From NCBI RefSeq assembly GCF_009192945.1, contig NZ_NSET01000049.1, positions 27,118-91,117 on the forward strand: a stretch of DNA of 64,000 nucleotides. The letters are read 5' to 3'. The position numbers and the translations under genes were made by a program. The notes under the pieces were generated by a model. That model ran no database searches. It was not told where the DNA came from and was given only the letters and a program-made list of their open reading frames with translations. Origin of the DNA: Xanthomonas maliensis (GTDB lineage Bacteria; Pseudomonadota; Gammaproteobacteria; Xanthomonadales; Xanthomonadaceae). Of the stretch, positions 1 to 8,034 are shown piece by piece (within the stretch, counting starts at the first letter, position 1; every line of letters starts with the position of its first letter).

Positions 1-527
1 AGATCGTGGTCGGTCCGACCGTGCAGCTGTCCTACGTGGACCAGAGCCGCGACAAGCTGGAAGGCAACCACAACGTCTTCCAGGAAATCGCTGGCGGCCT
101 GGACATCCTCAACATTAACGGTATCGAAATCCAGTCGCGCGCCTACATCGGCCGCTTCAACTTCAAGGGCCAGGACCAGCAAAAGATGGTCGGTTCGCTG
201 TCCGGCGGTGAACGCGGCCGCCTGCATATGGCCAAGACCCTGCTGCAGGGAGGCAATGTGCTGCTGCTGGACGAACCGTCCAACGACCTGGACATCGAAA
301 CCCTGCGCGCACTGGAAGATGCGCTGCTGGAGTTCCCCGGCAACACCTTCGTGATCTCGCACGATCGCTGGTTCCTGGACCGCATCGCCACCCACATCCT
401 CGCCTTCGAAGGCGATTCGCACGTGGAGTTCTTCCAGGGCAACTACCGCGAGTACGAAGAGGACAAGAAGCGCCGCCTGGGCGATGACGCCGGTCCCAAG
501 CGCCTGCGCTTCAAGGCATTGAAGTAA
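1..527 (+). CDS. ettA: Energy-dependent translational throttle EttA-like ABC-F ATPase, 3' part
   Basis: The reading frame enters from outside the window, so only the last ~174 codons are present. They make up most of the second ABC domain: signature LSGGERGRL, Walker [13 protein letters not shown] and the switch region [12 protein letters not shown], then a short basic tail ending [12 protein letters not shown] proteins of this type bind the ribosomal E site and gate the start of elongation according to ATP/ADP; they have no membrane domain. The assignment to EttA, not Uup or another ABC-F, rests on the short tail without a coiled coil and on the spacing of these motifs. A perfect hairpin follows the stop codon. 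Confidence 0.9.
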   Translation, partial: IVVGPTVQLSYVDQSRDKLEGNHNVFQEIAGGLDILNINGIEIQSRAYIGRFNFKGQDQQKMVGSLSGGERGRLHMAKTLLQGGNVLLLDEPSNDLDIETLRALEDALLEFPGNTFVISHDRWFLDRIATHILAFEGDSHVEFFQGNYREYEEDKKRRLGDDAGPKRLRFKALK

Positions 528-549
528 GCGCGCGTACGGCAGTGCTGCA

Positions 550-584
550 ACGACCACGGCCCGCCTCGCGCGGGCCGTGGTCGT
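550..584 (+). terminator. Hairpin terminator after ettA
   Basis: A perfect 15-bp inverted repeat (550-564 with 570-584, five-base loop) starts 22 bases after the ettA stop and is followed by a short T-containing stretch. It separates ettA from the convergent def gene. Confidence 0.75.
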
Positions 585-731
585 TCTGGACGTTGCTGAC
601 GACCCGGACGACGTAGCGGCGATTGCTCCAGCGGCGCAGACATCGATCGATGACGCCCTGCCTGTTCGCACACCGATGTCGCCCGCCGCAGAAGCGCACG
701 CAAACGCCAAGCGATCCTGCCGCGGCCACCA

Positions 732-1247
732 CTACAAGTCGTAGGACAGCACGTCCTCGAAGCCGAAGGTGGCGAAGTTTTCGATCCGCGAGGGGTAGAG
801 CCGGCCGATCAAGTGGTCGTATTCGTGCTGGACCACACGCGCATGAAAGCCCTCGGCCTCGCGTTCGATCACCGTGCCGTCTGGCGCCAGGCCGCGATAG
901 CGGATGTGGCGATGACGCGGAATCACCGCACGCAGGCCGGGAATCGATAGACAGCCTTCCCAGCCGTGCGCAATCTCGTCCGACAATGGCGTGATTTCCA
1001 CGTTGGCCAGCGCCGTGCGCGGCACCGGCGGCGCCTCCGGATAGCGGGGGCTGGCGTCGAAGCCGAACACCATCAGCTGCAGATCCACCGCGATCTGCGG
1101 CGCGGCCAGGCCGACGCCATTGGCCGCGTCCATGGTCTCGAACATGTCGCTCACCAGCGCCTGCAATTCGGCGCTGCCGAGGTTGGTGACCGGTGGGGCA
1201 ACACGCAGCAAGCGCTTGTCGCCCATCCGAATAATCTCGCGAAGCAT
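732..1247 (-). CDS. def: Peptide deformylase
   Basis: 171-residue metal-dependent hydrolase that removes the formyl group from the N-terminal methionine of new proteins. All three signature motifs are present: GVGLAAPQI (residues 44-52), EGCLSIPG with metal ligand Cys99, and QHEYDHLIG with His141, Glu142 and His145 of the HExxH-type site. The open frame runs on upstream, but the start at 1247 is chosen because a strong AGGAGG lies five bases before the ATG and the length then equals that of ordinary deformylases. It is not beside fmt here, so it may be a second deformylase of the genome. It is followed by the convergent end of ettA. Confidence 0.95.
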   Translation of the reverse strand: MLREIIRMGDKRLLRVAPPVTNLGSAELQALVSDMFETMDAANGVGLAAPQIAVDLQLMVFGFDASPRYPEAPPVPRTALANVEITPLSDEIAHGWEGCLSIPGLRAVIPRHRHIRYRGLAPDGTVIEREAEGFHARVVQHEYDHLIGRLYPSRIENFATFGFEDVLSYDL

Positions 1248-1370
1248 GACACCCTCCTGAGCTCGAACGTCGATCTTAGACCGGCTCGCCGCCCGCTGGT
1301 AAACACCACGAAAAAGGGCGTGCACCAAACCACCGTCCCGCCAAGGCTTGCGCGACAACTGCGCAGGCGA

Positions 1371-1793
1371 TCAGCCCTGCAGACGACGCCCCTGCGCATC
1401 CAGCACCGGTTCGCCATCTTCCTTGACGAAGCCGCTGGTGGCCGGTGGCAGCAGGTCCAGCACCCGTTCGGAGGGGCGGCATAGCCGGGTACCCAACGGC
1501 GTACGCACGAACGGCCGGTTGATCAGGATCGGATGGGCGAGCATGGCCGCGAGCAGGTCGGCCTCCGTGCGCGCGGCGTCGTCCAGCGCCAGTTCGCGAT
1601 AAAGCGCTTCCTTCTGCCGAATCGCCGCACGGACCGACAGTCCCGCATCGACGATCCATGCCTGCAGTTCTGCGGGCGTCGGCGGCTGCTCCAGGTAAGG
1701 AATGATCTGCGGCTCGATGCCGACATGGCGAATCAACGCCAGGGTATTGCGGGAGGTGCCGCAGGCGGGGTTATGCAGGATGACGGCATGCAT
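1371..1793 (-). CDS. arsC: ArsC-family arsenate reductase (glutaredoxin type)
   Basis: 140 residues of the ArsC/Spx thioredoxin-fold family. The N-terminus carries HNPACGTSRNTL, in which Cys11 is the expected nucleophile that forms the arseno-cysteine intermediate with glutathione. The C-terminal half keeps the family's arginine-containing segment FVRTPLGTRLCRPSERVL. The start at 1793 places the active-site loop at the usual distance from the N-terminus. No arsR, arsB or arsH lies nearby, so this is a stand-alone copy; such orphan ArsC-like proteins in Xanthomonas may have a general redox role. It lies 123 bases upstream of def on the same strand and could share a transcript with it. Confidence 0.88.
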   Translation of the reverse strand: MHAVILHNPACGTSRNTLALIRHVGIEPQIIPYLEQPPTPAELQAWIVDAGLSVRAAIRQKEALYRELALDDAARTEADLLAAMLAHPILINRPFVRTPLGTRLCRPSERVLDLLPPATSGFVKEDGEPVLDAQGRRLQG

Positions 1794-2201
1794 GGGTGGA
1801 CTCGGAGGCAGCCGCGACCTGCGGCAAGGCGGGCATGGTAGACCGCCGCGCTGCCACCATGCGCCGGCGTTCTGCTCGCTCCATGCACGCTTCCCGACCG
1901 CGGGCAGGCTACCGGGCAATAGCGCCAGCCAGAGCGGGCACGGGCGTGCGGCATTGCGCAGCGGGTACGGGCGTTGGGGCTCCAGAAGGTCGGCTCAGGC
2001 CGAATTTCGAAATCACGTGAAATGCAAGCACATCAATTCTTCGTGCGGGCCTCGACTTCGCTTCATGCACAGCGTCATGTCAAAAAATTGACGAATTGCA
2101 CATATTCATGTTTCAGTCATGTCTAGATTGCGTTGGAAGGATCCCCCGATACGCCGGCTACCTCGGCGTTTTTCCCCTGTAGGACTCAAGGAAACCCAGT
2201 G
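1794..2201. other. Intergenic region upstream of the secreted-protein gene pair
   Basis: No gene is visible in these 408 bases. The first half is GC-rich. The second half, from about 2025, is clearly more AT-rich and holds the palindrome at 2079-2093, so the promoter of the plus-strand pair probably lies here. Confidence 0.5.
2079..2093 (+). promoter_or_regulatory. Palindrome GTCAAAAAATTGACG, candidate operator or -35 region
   Basis: Inverted repeat GTCAA-N4-TTGAC ending in TTGACG, a good -35 match, 109 bases before the ATG at 2202 and oriented towards it. A copy with one mismatch, also oriented towards its gene, lies upstream of the YadA-like adhesin (38738-38752, minus strand). That two exported-protein genes share it suggests a common regulator; the regulator is unknown. 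Confidence 0.4.
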
Positions 2202-2615
2202 ATGAAGAGCCTTCGCACGCCCGGATGGGCGCTATCCGGCCTGTTGTGCCTTGCCTGCCTGCCAGCCGTGGCCGCGGCGCAGGAAACGACCACCGCCTCC
2301 AAGGTCGGCATCGATCCGGTGACCGGCAAACTGCGTCCCCTCACCGCCGCCGAAAGCGCCGCCCTCGATCAGCAGGCGGCCGCCCCGGCGGGTTCGGCCG
2401 CACGCAGCGCCAACCGCCCGGCGCTTCCGCAGACCGAGGCCGCCGCCCGCGCCAGCGAGCGCCGCCTGCCCAATGGCACCGTCGCCCGCAAGATGCCGCT
2501 CAGCCAGATGAGCTCACTGACGGCGACCCGCCAGGCCGATGGCGGCCTGGTCATCGAGCACGAGGACGAGACCGGATCTGCCCACACCGAGCACGGAGCG
2601 CTGCCGCATGAATAA
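2202..2615 (+). CDS. Small exported protein of unknown function upstream of metalloprotease
   Basis: 137 residues. The N-terminus has a cleavable signal peptide (basic start, hydrophobic core, then AVAAAQ), so the mature part of ~110 residues is periplasmic or secreted. The mature part begins with IDPVTGKLRPLTAAE, a DP-x-TG-x-LRP-T motif that recurs in small exported proteobacterial proteins and resembles the post-PEP-CTERM-1 type; the rest is Ala/Arg-rich and low in complexity. The start is set at 2202 by an AAGGA site just upstream and by the signal peptide. It overlaps the following metalloprotease gene by eight bases, so the two are translationally coupled and may act together, for example as chaperone, propeptide or inhibitor; this is inference. 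Confidence 0.72.
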   Translation: MKSLRTPGWALSGLLCLACLPAVAAAQETTTASKVGIDPVTGKLRPLTAAESAALDQQAAAPAGSAARSANRPALPQTEAAARASERRLPNGTVARKMPLSQMSSLTATRQADGGLVIEHEDETGSAHTEHGALPHE

Positions 2616-4266
2616 GTCCCTGTTGCTGCTGTCCCTGGGCGTGGCCGCCGCCTTGGCGCCACTGCACGCGTCGGCTGCCAATCTCACCCTGATCAACGGC
2701 GACGCCGGCACCACCGTCGGCCTCAACGACGCGACCCCGGTGGCGCCACTGGGCGGCAATCCCGGCCGCAGCGTCGGCGAGCAACGCCGTATCGCCTACC
2801 AATACGCGATGGACCTGTGGGGCGCGGTGCTGCAAAGCAATGTCGAGATCAAGGTCTACGCCTCGTTCGCCCGGCTCTCCTGCACTGCCACCGGCGGCAC
2901 GCTGGGCCAGGCCGGACCGAACTGGATCGTCAACGACTTCCCCGGCGCCAAGCCCAATACGCTGTACCCCTCGGCGCTGGGCGACGCGATCGCCGGCCAG
3001 GACCTGGTGCCCGATCCGAACGATCCGGCCGACGTGTTCTCGCAGTTCAATGGCGATCTCGGCAAGCCGGATTGCCTGTCCGGTTCGGGTTGGTATCTGG
3101 GCCTGGACGGCAAGACGCCGCAGGGACAGATCAACTTCCTCAATGTGGTCATGCACGAGATCGGCCACGGTCTGGGTGCGGCAGGATTCCTCAACAAGAC
3201 CACCGGCCAGTTGGGACTGGGCAGTAACCTCACCGACGTCTACACCTCGCAAGCGTTCGACAACGTGCAGAACAAGCGCTTCGACGACCCCAGCATGACC
3301 GATGCATTGCGCGCCGAAGCGATGCGCACGCCTGGCCGCACGGTCTGGGCCGGCAGTCGGGTCAATCGCGAGGCCGCCCTGATCCTGGATCCGCGCACGC
3401 TGCTGCGGGTCACCGCTCCGGCCAGCGCCGCCGGCAAGTTCGAGGTCGGCTTTGCCGATTTCGGCCCGCCGGCCACGCCGGCGAACTTCCCGGCAAAAAC
3501 AATCGTGCTCGTCGACGACGGCGTCGCTGCGGCTTCTGCCAGCGATGGCTGCGAGACGCCGTTCGTCAACGCAGCCGCCGTGGCCGGCAAGGTCGCGCTG
3601 ATCGATCGCGGCACCTGCGCCTTTGCGGTCAAGGCCAAGAACGCCCAGCTCAACGGCGCTGTCGGCGTGATCATCGCCAACAACACCGGTGGCGTGCAGA
3701 CGATGGGCAATGCCGCACCGCCGATCACCGACATCACCATTCCGGCCGTGATGGTCTCGCAGGCCGATGGCGCGCGGTTGAAGAGCAGCACTGCCGTGGT
3801 CGCTGCGCTGTACGAGGATCCGGAGCTGCTGCAGGGCACCGATGGCCAAGGCCGCACGCGCCTGTACGCGCCCACCGTGGTCGCCGGTGGCTCGACGTTC
3901 TCGCACTTCGACACCGATCTGCAGCCCAATGCGCTGATGGAGCCGTTCGATACGCCCGAAGTGCAGGCCCAGCTCAATGTCGACCTGACCCCGGCGCTGT
4001 TTGCCGATATCGGCTGGACCCTCAACCGCGGGCTGGCCAAGCTCGGCAGCTGCAGCACGCTGGTACCGACGCTGGAAACCGGCGGATTGATTCCCGGCGC
4101 CAATGTCTCGGCCGAGAGCAATCTGTGCAAGACCCAGAATCCGGGCAACCGACTGGGCTATCTCACCTGCATGAACGACCATATCAGCGCGCTGGAATCG
4201 CAGGGTGCCATCAGCCGGCTGCAACAGGCTTCGGTGTTCCTGTGTGCGACCAAGGTGCGGCCATAA
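2608..4266 (+). CDS. Secreted PA-domain zinc metalloprotease-like protein
   Basis: 552 residues with a signal peptide ending HASAAN. Residues 182-193 read MHEIGHGLGAAG, a zincin HExxHxxG motif (His183, Glu184, His187) followed by Phe where metzincins have the third His. A possible distant third ligand is His433 in SHFDTDLQPNALMEP, an arrangement like the leishmanolysin (M8) pattern of HExxHxxGF plus a far HxD...LM motif. Between them lies a protease-associated (PA) domain with VALIDRGTCAFAVKAKNAQ and GVIIANN. It is thus a likely exported protease and a candidate xps substrate. Overlap with the preceding gene implies coupled translation. Substrate and activity are unproven. Confidence 0.78.
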   Translation: MNKSLLLLSLGVAAALAPLHASAANLTLINGDAGTTVGLNDATPVAPLGGNPGRSVGEQRRIAYQYAMDLWGAVLQSNVEIKVYASFARLSCTATGGTLGQAGPNWIVNDFPGAKPNTLYPSALGDAIAGQDLVPDPNDPADVFSQFNGDLGKPDCLSGSGWYLGLDGKTPQGQINFLNVVMHEIGHGLGAAGFLNKTTGQLGLGSNLTDVYTSQAFDNVQNKRFDDPSMTDALRAEAMRTPGRTVWAGSRVNREAALILDPRTLLRVTAPASAAGKFEVGFADFGPPATPANFPAKTIVLVDDGVAAASASDGCETPFVNAAAVAGKVALIDRGTCAFAVKAKNAQLNGAVGVIIANNTGGVQTMGNAAPPITDITIPAVMVSQADGARLKSSTAVVAALYEDPELLQGTDGQGRTRLYAPTVVAGGSTFSHFDTDLQPNALMEPFDTPEVQAQLNVDLTPALFADIGWTLNRGLAKLGSCSTLVPTLETGGLIPGANVSAESNLCKTQNPGNRLGYLTCMNDHISALESQGAISRLQQASVFLCATKVRP

Positions 4267-4295
4267 GGTCTGGCCCACGCACTGGGCCATGAGCG

Positions 4296-4323
4296 AACGG
4301 CGCCGTCATGGCGCCGTTTTCTT
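4296..4323 (+). terminator. Rho-independent terminator after the metalloprotease gene
   Basis: Stem AACGGCGCC / GGCGCCGTT with a five-base loop, then TTCTTT, 30 bases after the stop at 4266. Confidence 0.85.
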
Positions 4324-4449
4324 TGGGTCCGCCATCCGCCGCTGACATGCCGACGGCGGACAGGCGCGTCATGTCAGTGCCGGTCGGCTCGCGACATCCC
4401 CCGCCCTGCTTCGCAACGCCTGCCATGTGCGACGCAGCGGCACCGAGGA

Positions 4450-5628
4450 TCACGCCTGCGCGGCAGGCGGCAGACCGAACACGTCGCGCAGATAACGCAG
4501 GTAGCCCTCGTCCTCGCACATGCTCTTGCCCGGCGAATCGCTGAGCTTGGCAACCGGCTGGCCATTGCAGCGGACCATCTTGATGACGATCTGCAGCGGC
4601 GTCGGCCCCAGGTCGTTGGTCAGACTGGTGCCGACGCCAAATGCCAGCCGGCATCGGGTGTGGAAATGCGCGTACAGGCGCATGACCTTGTCGATGTTCA
4701 ATCCATCGCTGAACACCAAGACCTTGCTGCGCGGATCGATCCGGTGCGCCTGCAGATGCGCGATCACCCGCTCGCCCCAATGGAACGGGTCGCCCGAATC
4801 GTGGCGCATGCCATCGAACAGCTTGCAGAAGTACAGGTCGAAATCGCGCAGGAAGGCCTCCAGTCCGACCACGTCCGACAAGGCAATGCCGAGATCGCCG
4901 CGATACTCGCGCGCCCACGATTCCAGTGCGGCGACCTGCGAATCACGCAGCCGCGGCCCCAATGCCTGGAAAGCCTGCAGATACTCGTGGGCCATGGTGC
5001 CCAGCGGAGTCAGTCCGAGGTGCTTGGCGAAGTAGACATTGCTGGTGCCGACGAACTGCTCGCCCAGACCGCTGCGCAGCAGCGGCAGCAACTCGCCATG
5101 CCACTGCCGCGAGTAGCGTCGGCGCGTGCCGTAGTCGGCGATGCTGCAGGCCGCCGGCATGCCGCGCAGGTGCTGGATCTTCTCGGCCAGGCGACTGCGG
5201 CCTTCCTCGAAATCCGGCGCCGAGGTATTGCGGAACCAGACCTCGTTGATGATCGCCAGCAGCGGCACCTCGAACAGGATGGTGTGCAGCCACGGCCCCT
5301 GGATGCGCAACTCGATCTCGCCGGCGGCGACCGTCGAGGCCGATAGCTGCAAATACTTGCGATCCAGGTGGAACAACGCCAGGAAGTCGGCGAAATCCGG
5401 CTTGATGAAGCGCAGGCTGCGCAGATAGTCGACTTCATCCTCGCGCAACCGCAGCCGGCACAGCGCATCGATCTCGTGCGAGATCTCATCGAGGAATTGC
5501 GCCAGATCCACTCCGGGCGTGCGGCACTTGAAGCGGTATTCGACCTGCGCGGCGGGATGCTGATGCAGCACCGCCTGCATCATGGTGAATTTGTACAGAT
5601 CGGTGTCGAGCAAGGAATGGATGATCAT
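4450..5628 (-). CDS. pncB: Nicotinate phosphoribosyltransferase
   Basis: 392 residues, the size of the PncB class that turns nicotinate and PRPP into nicotinate mononucleotide in the NAD salvage pathway, in the cytoplasm. The N-terminus [16 protein letters not shown] is the family hallmark. The phosphate-binding and active-site stretches [14 protein letters not shown] and [12 protein letters not shown] are intact. The start at 5628 gives the standard N-terminus. It lies 103 bases downstream of the exopolysaccharide-type operon on the same strand but has no evident functional link to it. Confidence 0.96.
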   Translation of the reverse strand: MIIHSLLDTDLYKFTMMQAVLHQHPAAQVEYRFKCRTPGVDLAQFLDEISHEIDALCRLRLREDEVDYLRSLRFIKPDFADFLALFHLDRKYLQLSASTVAAGEIELRIQGPWLHTILFEVPLLAIINEVWFRNTSAPDFEEGRSRLAEKIQHLRGMPAACSIADYGTRRRYSRQWHGELLPLLRSGLGEQFVGTSNVYFAKHLGLTPLGTMAHEYLQAFQALGPRLRDSQVAALESWAREYRGDLGIALSDVVGLEAFLRDFDLYFCKLFDGMRHDSGDPFHWGERVIAHLQAHRIDPRSKVLVFSDGLNIDKVMRLYAHFHTRCRLAFGVGTSLTNDLGPTPLQIVIKMVRCNGQPVAKLSDSPGKSMCEDEGYLRYLRDVFGLPPAAQA

Positions 5629-5731
5629 GCCGACCGATTATGCCCGCGGCGTCGGATGCACCGTGAGTGCGCGCCGGCAAGCGGTGTCGGCCACGGCGCC
5701 GCAGCGCCGCCGTTGCTGCGGCCGGCAGTCC

Positions 5732-6700
5732 TCAGCGAGCCAGCACCTGCTGCGCCGGCTTGCCCTGCACGGTGAAGTCGCTGTCCTCGCTGCCACCGGC
5801 CTTGGGATCGGTATACCAGCACCACAGGGCGATCCCGGCCATGCCATGGGCCTGCAACACCTGCCGCCATTGCCGCAGGACCTGCAACTGCAGGCCGGTA
5901 TCGACCTGTGCCGCGCGCTGCTCCGGGCTCTCCCAGGGTGCGGCCAGGCTGCCGCGCGCCGAGCGCAGACCCAACTCGGCCACCCAGACCGGCTTGCCCA
6001 CGCGCTGGCCCAACTGCTGCAATCGTTGCGCGGCGGCGGTCATTTCGGCGCTGCGGGTATCGCGCGCATCGGACAGGCGGGGATACAGGCTGGTCCCCAC
6101 CGCATCGAACAGCGACCAATAGGGAAATGTTTCGGCATGCTCCATGCCGTCGGCCACATACAGCAGCGGGCCGTGGTAGACAGCGCGCACCGCTGCCACC
6201 AATGCCGGCCATTGCGGGGCGCTTTGCAGCTGGCGCAATTCGGTGCCGACCACCAACGCCTGCGCCTGCTGCTGCTGCGCGACCTGGGCCAGCGACAGCA
6301 GCGCACGCTGGTACGCAGCGAACCAGGCCGCCTGATCGCTGGGCGCGGCGTCGCCGGCCCAATGGCCGGGAATCCACAGATGCACCTTCAAGACCGGCTG
6401 CAGGCCGGCCGCGCGCGCCTGCTGCAAGGCCGCACGCATGTCTTCCACGCGGCTGTCGCTGCCCAGCACTGGATCGTTGGACTGCGGGGTTGCCTGCCAG
6501 ACGAAGGCCACCAGCAACGCCCGACTGGCCCCGCTGTCGGCCAAGTCCTGTAACGAGCGCGCCGCCGCGGCGCTGCCCCAGGGCGCGTCGGCCGAGACCT
6601 TGACATTGGCCCCCATCCAGGTCGGCGCGGCGGCACGGCAGCCATTGGCCATCAGGCAGGCCCCGAGCAACAGCAGGACGATTAGCGCACGTCCGGACAT
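5732..6700 (-). CDS. GH113-like glycoside hydrolase, probable lipoprotein
   Basis: 322 residues. A short signal peptide ends in LLGAC (or NGC a few residues later), so lipid anchoring is likely. The rest has the TIM-barrel pattern of family GH113 endo-beta-mannanases and relatives: VLKVHLWIPGHW, then the acid/base segment VVGTELRQLQ, FDAVGTSLYPRL, the nucleophile segment KPVWVAELGLRS and GIALWCWYTDP. Two Glu in the expected places support an active retaining hydrolase. It is the last gene of the four-gene glycan operon and overlaps the preceding membrane-protein gene by 19 bases. In that setting it probably trims, edits or degrades the polymer made by the neighbouring synthase; substrate specificity is inferred only from family. 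Confidence 0.8.
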   Translation of the reverse strand: MSGRALIVLLLLGACLMANGCRAAAPTWMGANVKVSADAPWGSAAAARSLQDLADSGASRALLVAFVWQATPQSNDPVLGSDSRVEDMRAALQQARAAGLQPVLKVHLWIPGHWAGDAAPSDQAAWFAAYQRALLSLAQVAQQQQAQALVVGTELRQLQSAPQWPALVAAVRAVYHGPLLYVADGMEHAETFPYWSLFDAVGTSLYPRLSDARDTRSAEMTAAAQRLQQLGQRVGKPVWVAELGLRSARGSLAAPWESPEQRAAQVDTGLQLQVLRQWRQVLQAHGMAGIALWCWYTDPKAGGSEDSDFTVQGKPAQQVLAR

Positions 6701-8034
6701 GCCTGCGATCCCTGAGCGGCCGTCAGCGTCGACGCCTGAACGCAGTGCGCCAGCGACGCGCCCGCCGTGCCGACGCTGGGTGACGCTGCACCGACCGCCA
6801 TGGTTTGGACTGCATCGGCGGCGACCACTGGCAGTGCGCTGGGCAACCGGCTGTCGGCGACGGACGCAGCCTCGCCAGGCGCCGCTGGTTGCACGTCCGC
6901 GCGGGCGTCAACGGTCTGCGACAGCGCCTGCTCCTCGAGCGGCATCGATCGCCAGCCCGTGCCCCAACCCTGCGGCTGCACCCAGGCCGCGCCCAGCAGG
7001 CCGAGCGCCAGCAGGCCGGCCGCCTGCACGCGCTGATCCGGCAGCAACGCCCGCAGCAGCAGCGCCGCCGGCACCCACAACAACACCAGCGCATCGAAGC
7101 CCGCCCAACCGAACACGAACGACACCGCGGCCGCACTGACCACCGTGCCGACACTGGCGAGCACACCGCGCGCCAGCACGCCGCTGCGGCAGCGCGCGAC
7201 CAACAGCAACAACGGGAAACCGGCCAATGCCGCCACCGCCCAACGCAGGGCCGGTGCCCAGTCACTGCCCTGCGCCGCCAACGGCAGCGGTAGCGGATGG
7301 CTGCCCTCGGCCAGGCTCGCCAGTGTCGGCCACGGCGCATTGAAGACGGTCAGATTGACGTAGGCCCAGATGCCGAACAGGAACACCACCGGCAGGTAGC
7401 ACACCAGATAGAACGAACCCGGCGCCTTGCGCAGCATCTGCGGCGGCATCACCAGCAGCAGCCAGGGCGCGATCATCGTCGACAGCGCCAACGTCTGGAC
7501 ATCCAGGCACAGCAGCACGCATAGCCAGCCGGCGATGCGCAAGTAGGTGAACGCCTCCACCGGCACCTGCAGACGACGCAGGGTGCGACACAGCCCATAG
7601 AACGCCAGCAGGCCGACCGACTGGCTACCACCGGCGGCGATCGGCAGCAGGAACAGCGGATTGCAGCCGACCAACAGCGTCAAGCCGCTGGCCCAGCCGC
7701 GACCGAACACGCCGGCCAAGTCGCGCCAGAGCAGCGACAGGAACATCGCATTGGCGGCAACGGCGATCAGCGGCCACACCGGTACCGGCGCGGCCCATCG
7801 CTGCATCACCCACTCCACCGCCCACGACAACAGGCCGCCGGCTGGCAATCCGGTCACCGGCGCCGCGCTCGCCACCGGCGTGGCGAGCGATGGCGCCAGC
7901 AACGGCTGGCTGAGCAGCGACAGCGCGACGAGCGCCAGCAGGAATGCCGGCAGCCCGCTGTGGCGCTGCGCCAGCGCGGGCTCAGTCTTCGAGCGCGGCG
8001 CGGCGCTCTTCTTCCATGTGCTTGCTGATGCCAT
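6682..8034 (-). CDS. Polytopic inner-membrane protein of the glycan operon
   Basis: 450 residues with roughly nine or ten hydrophobic segments from about residue 28 to 345, then a soluble tail of about 90 residues rich in Ala, Val and Ser that contains two Cys (AHCVQ, SQACPD). I do not recognise the family with certainty; the arrangement resembles polymerase- or flippase-like membrane proteins in polysaccharide loci. The ATG at 8034 overlaps the synthase gene by 53 bases and has no good ribosome-binding site, so the true start may be a little downstream. Its place between the synthase and the hydrolase suggests a role in making or moving the glycan. Confidence 0.62.
   Translation of the reverse strand: MASASTWKKSAAPRSKTEPALAQRHSGLPAFLLALVALSLLSQPLLAPSLATPVASAAPVTGLPAGGLLSWAVEWVMQRWAAPVPVWPLIAVAANAMFLSLLWRDLAGVFGRGWASGLTLLVGCNPLFLLPIAAGGSQSVGLLAFYGLCRTLRRLQVPVEAFTYLRIAGWLCVLLCLDVQTLALSTMIAPWLLLVMPPQMLRKAPGSFYLVCYLPVVFLFGIWAYVNLTVFNAPWPTLASLAEGSHPLPLPLAAQGSDWAPALRWAVAALAGFPLLLLVARCRSGVLARGVLASVGTVVSAAAVSFVFGWAGFDALVLLWVPAALLLRALLPDQRVQAAGLLALGLLGAAWVQPQGWGTGWRSMPLEEQALSQTVDARADVQPAAPGEAASVADSRLPSALPVVAADAVQTMAVGAASPSVGTAGASLAHCVQASTLTAAQGSQACPDVR

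Noticed and set aside
2551..4290. A 579-codon open frame antisense to the metalloprotease gene.
   Set aside because: The plus-strand frame has a signal peptide, HExxH motif, PA domain and upstream coupling; the antisense product has none.
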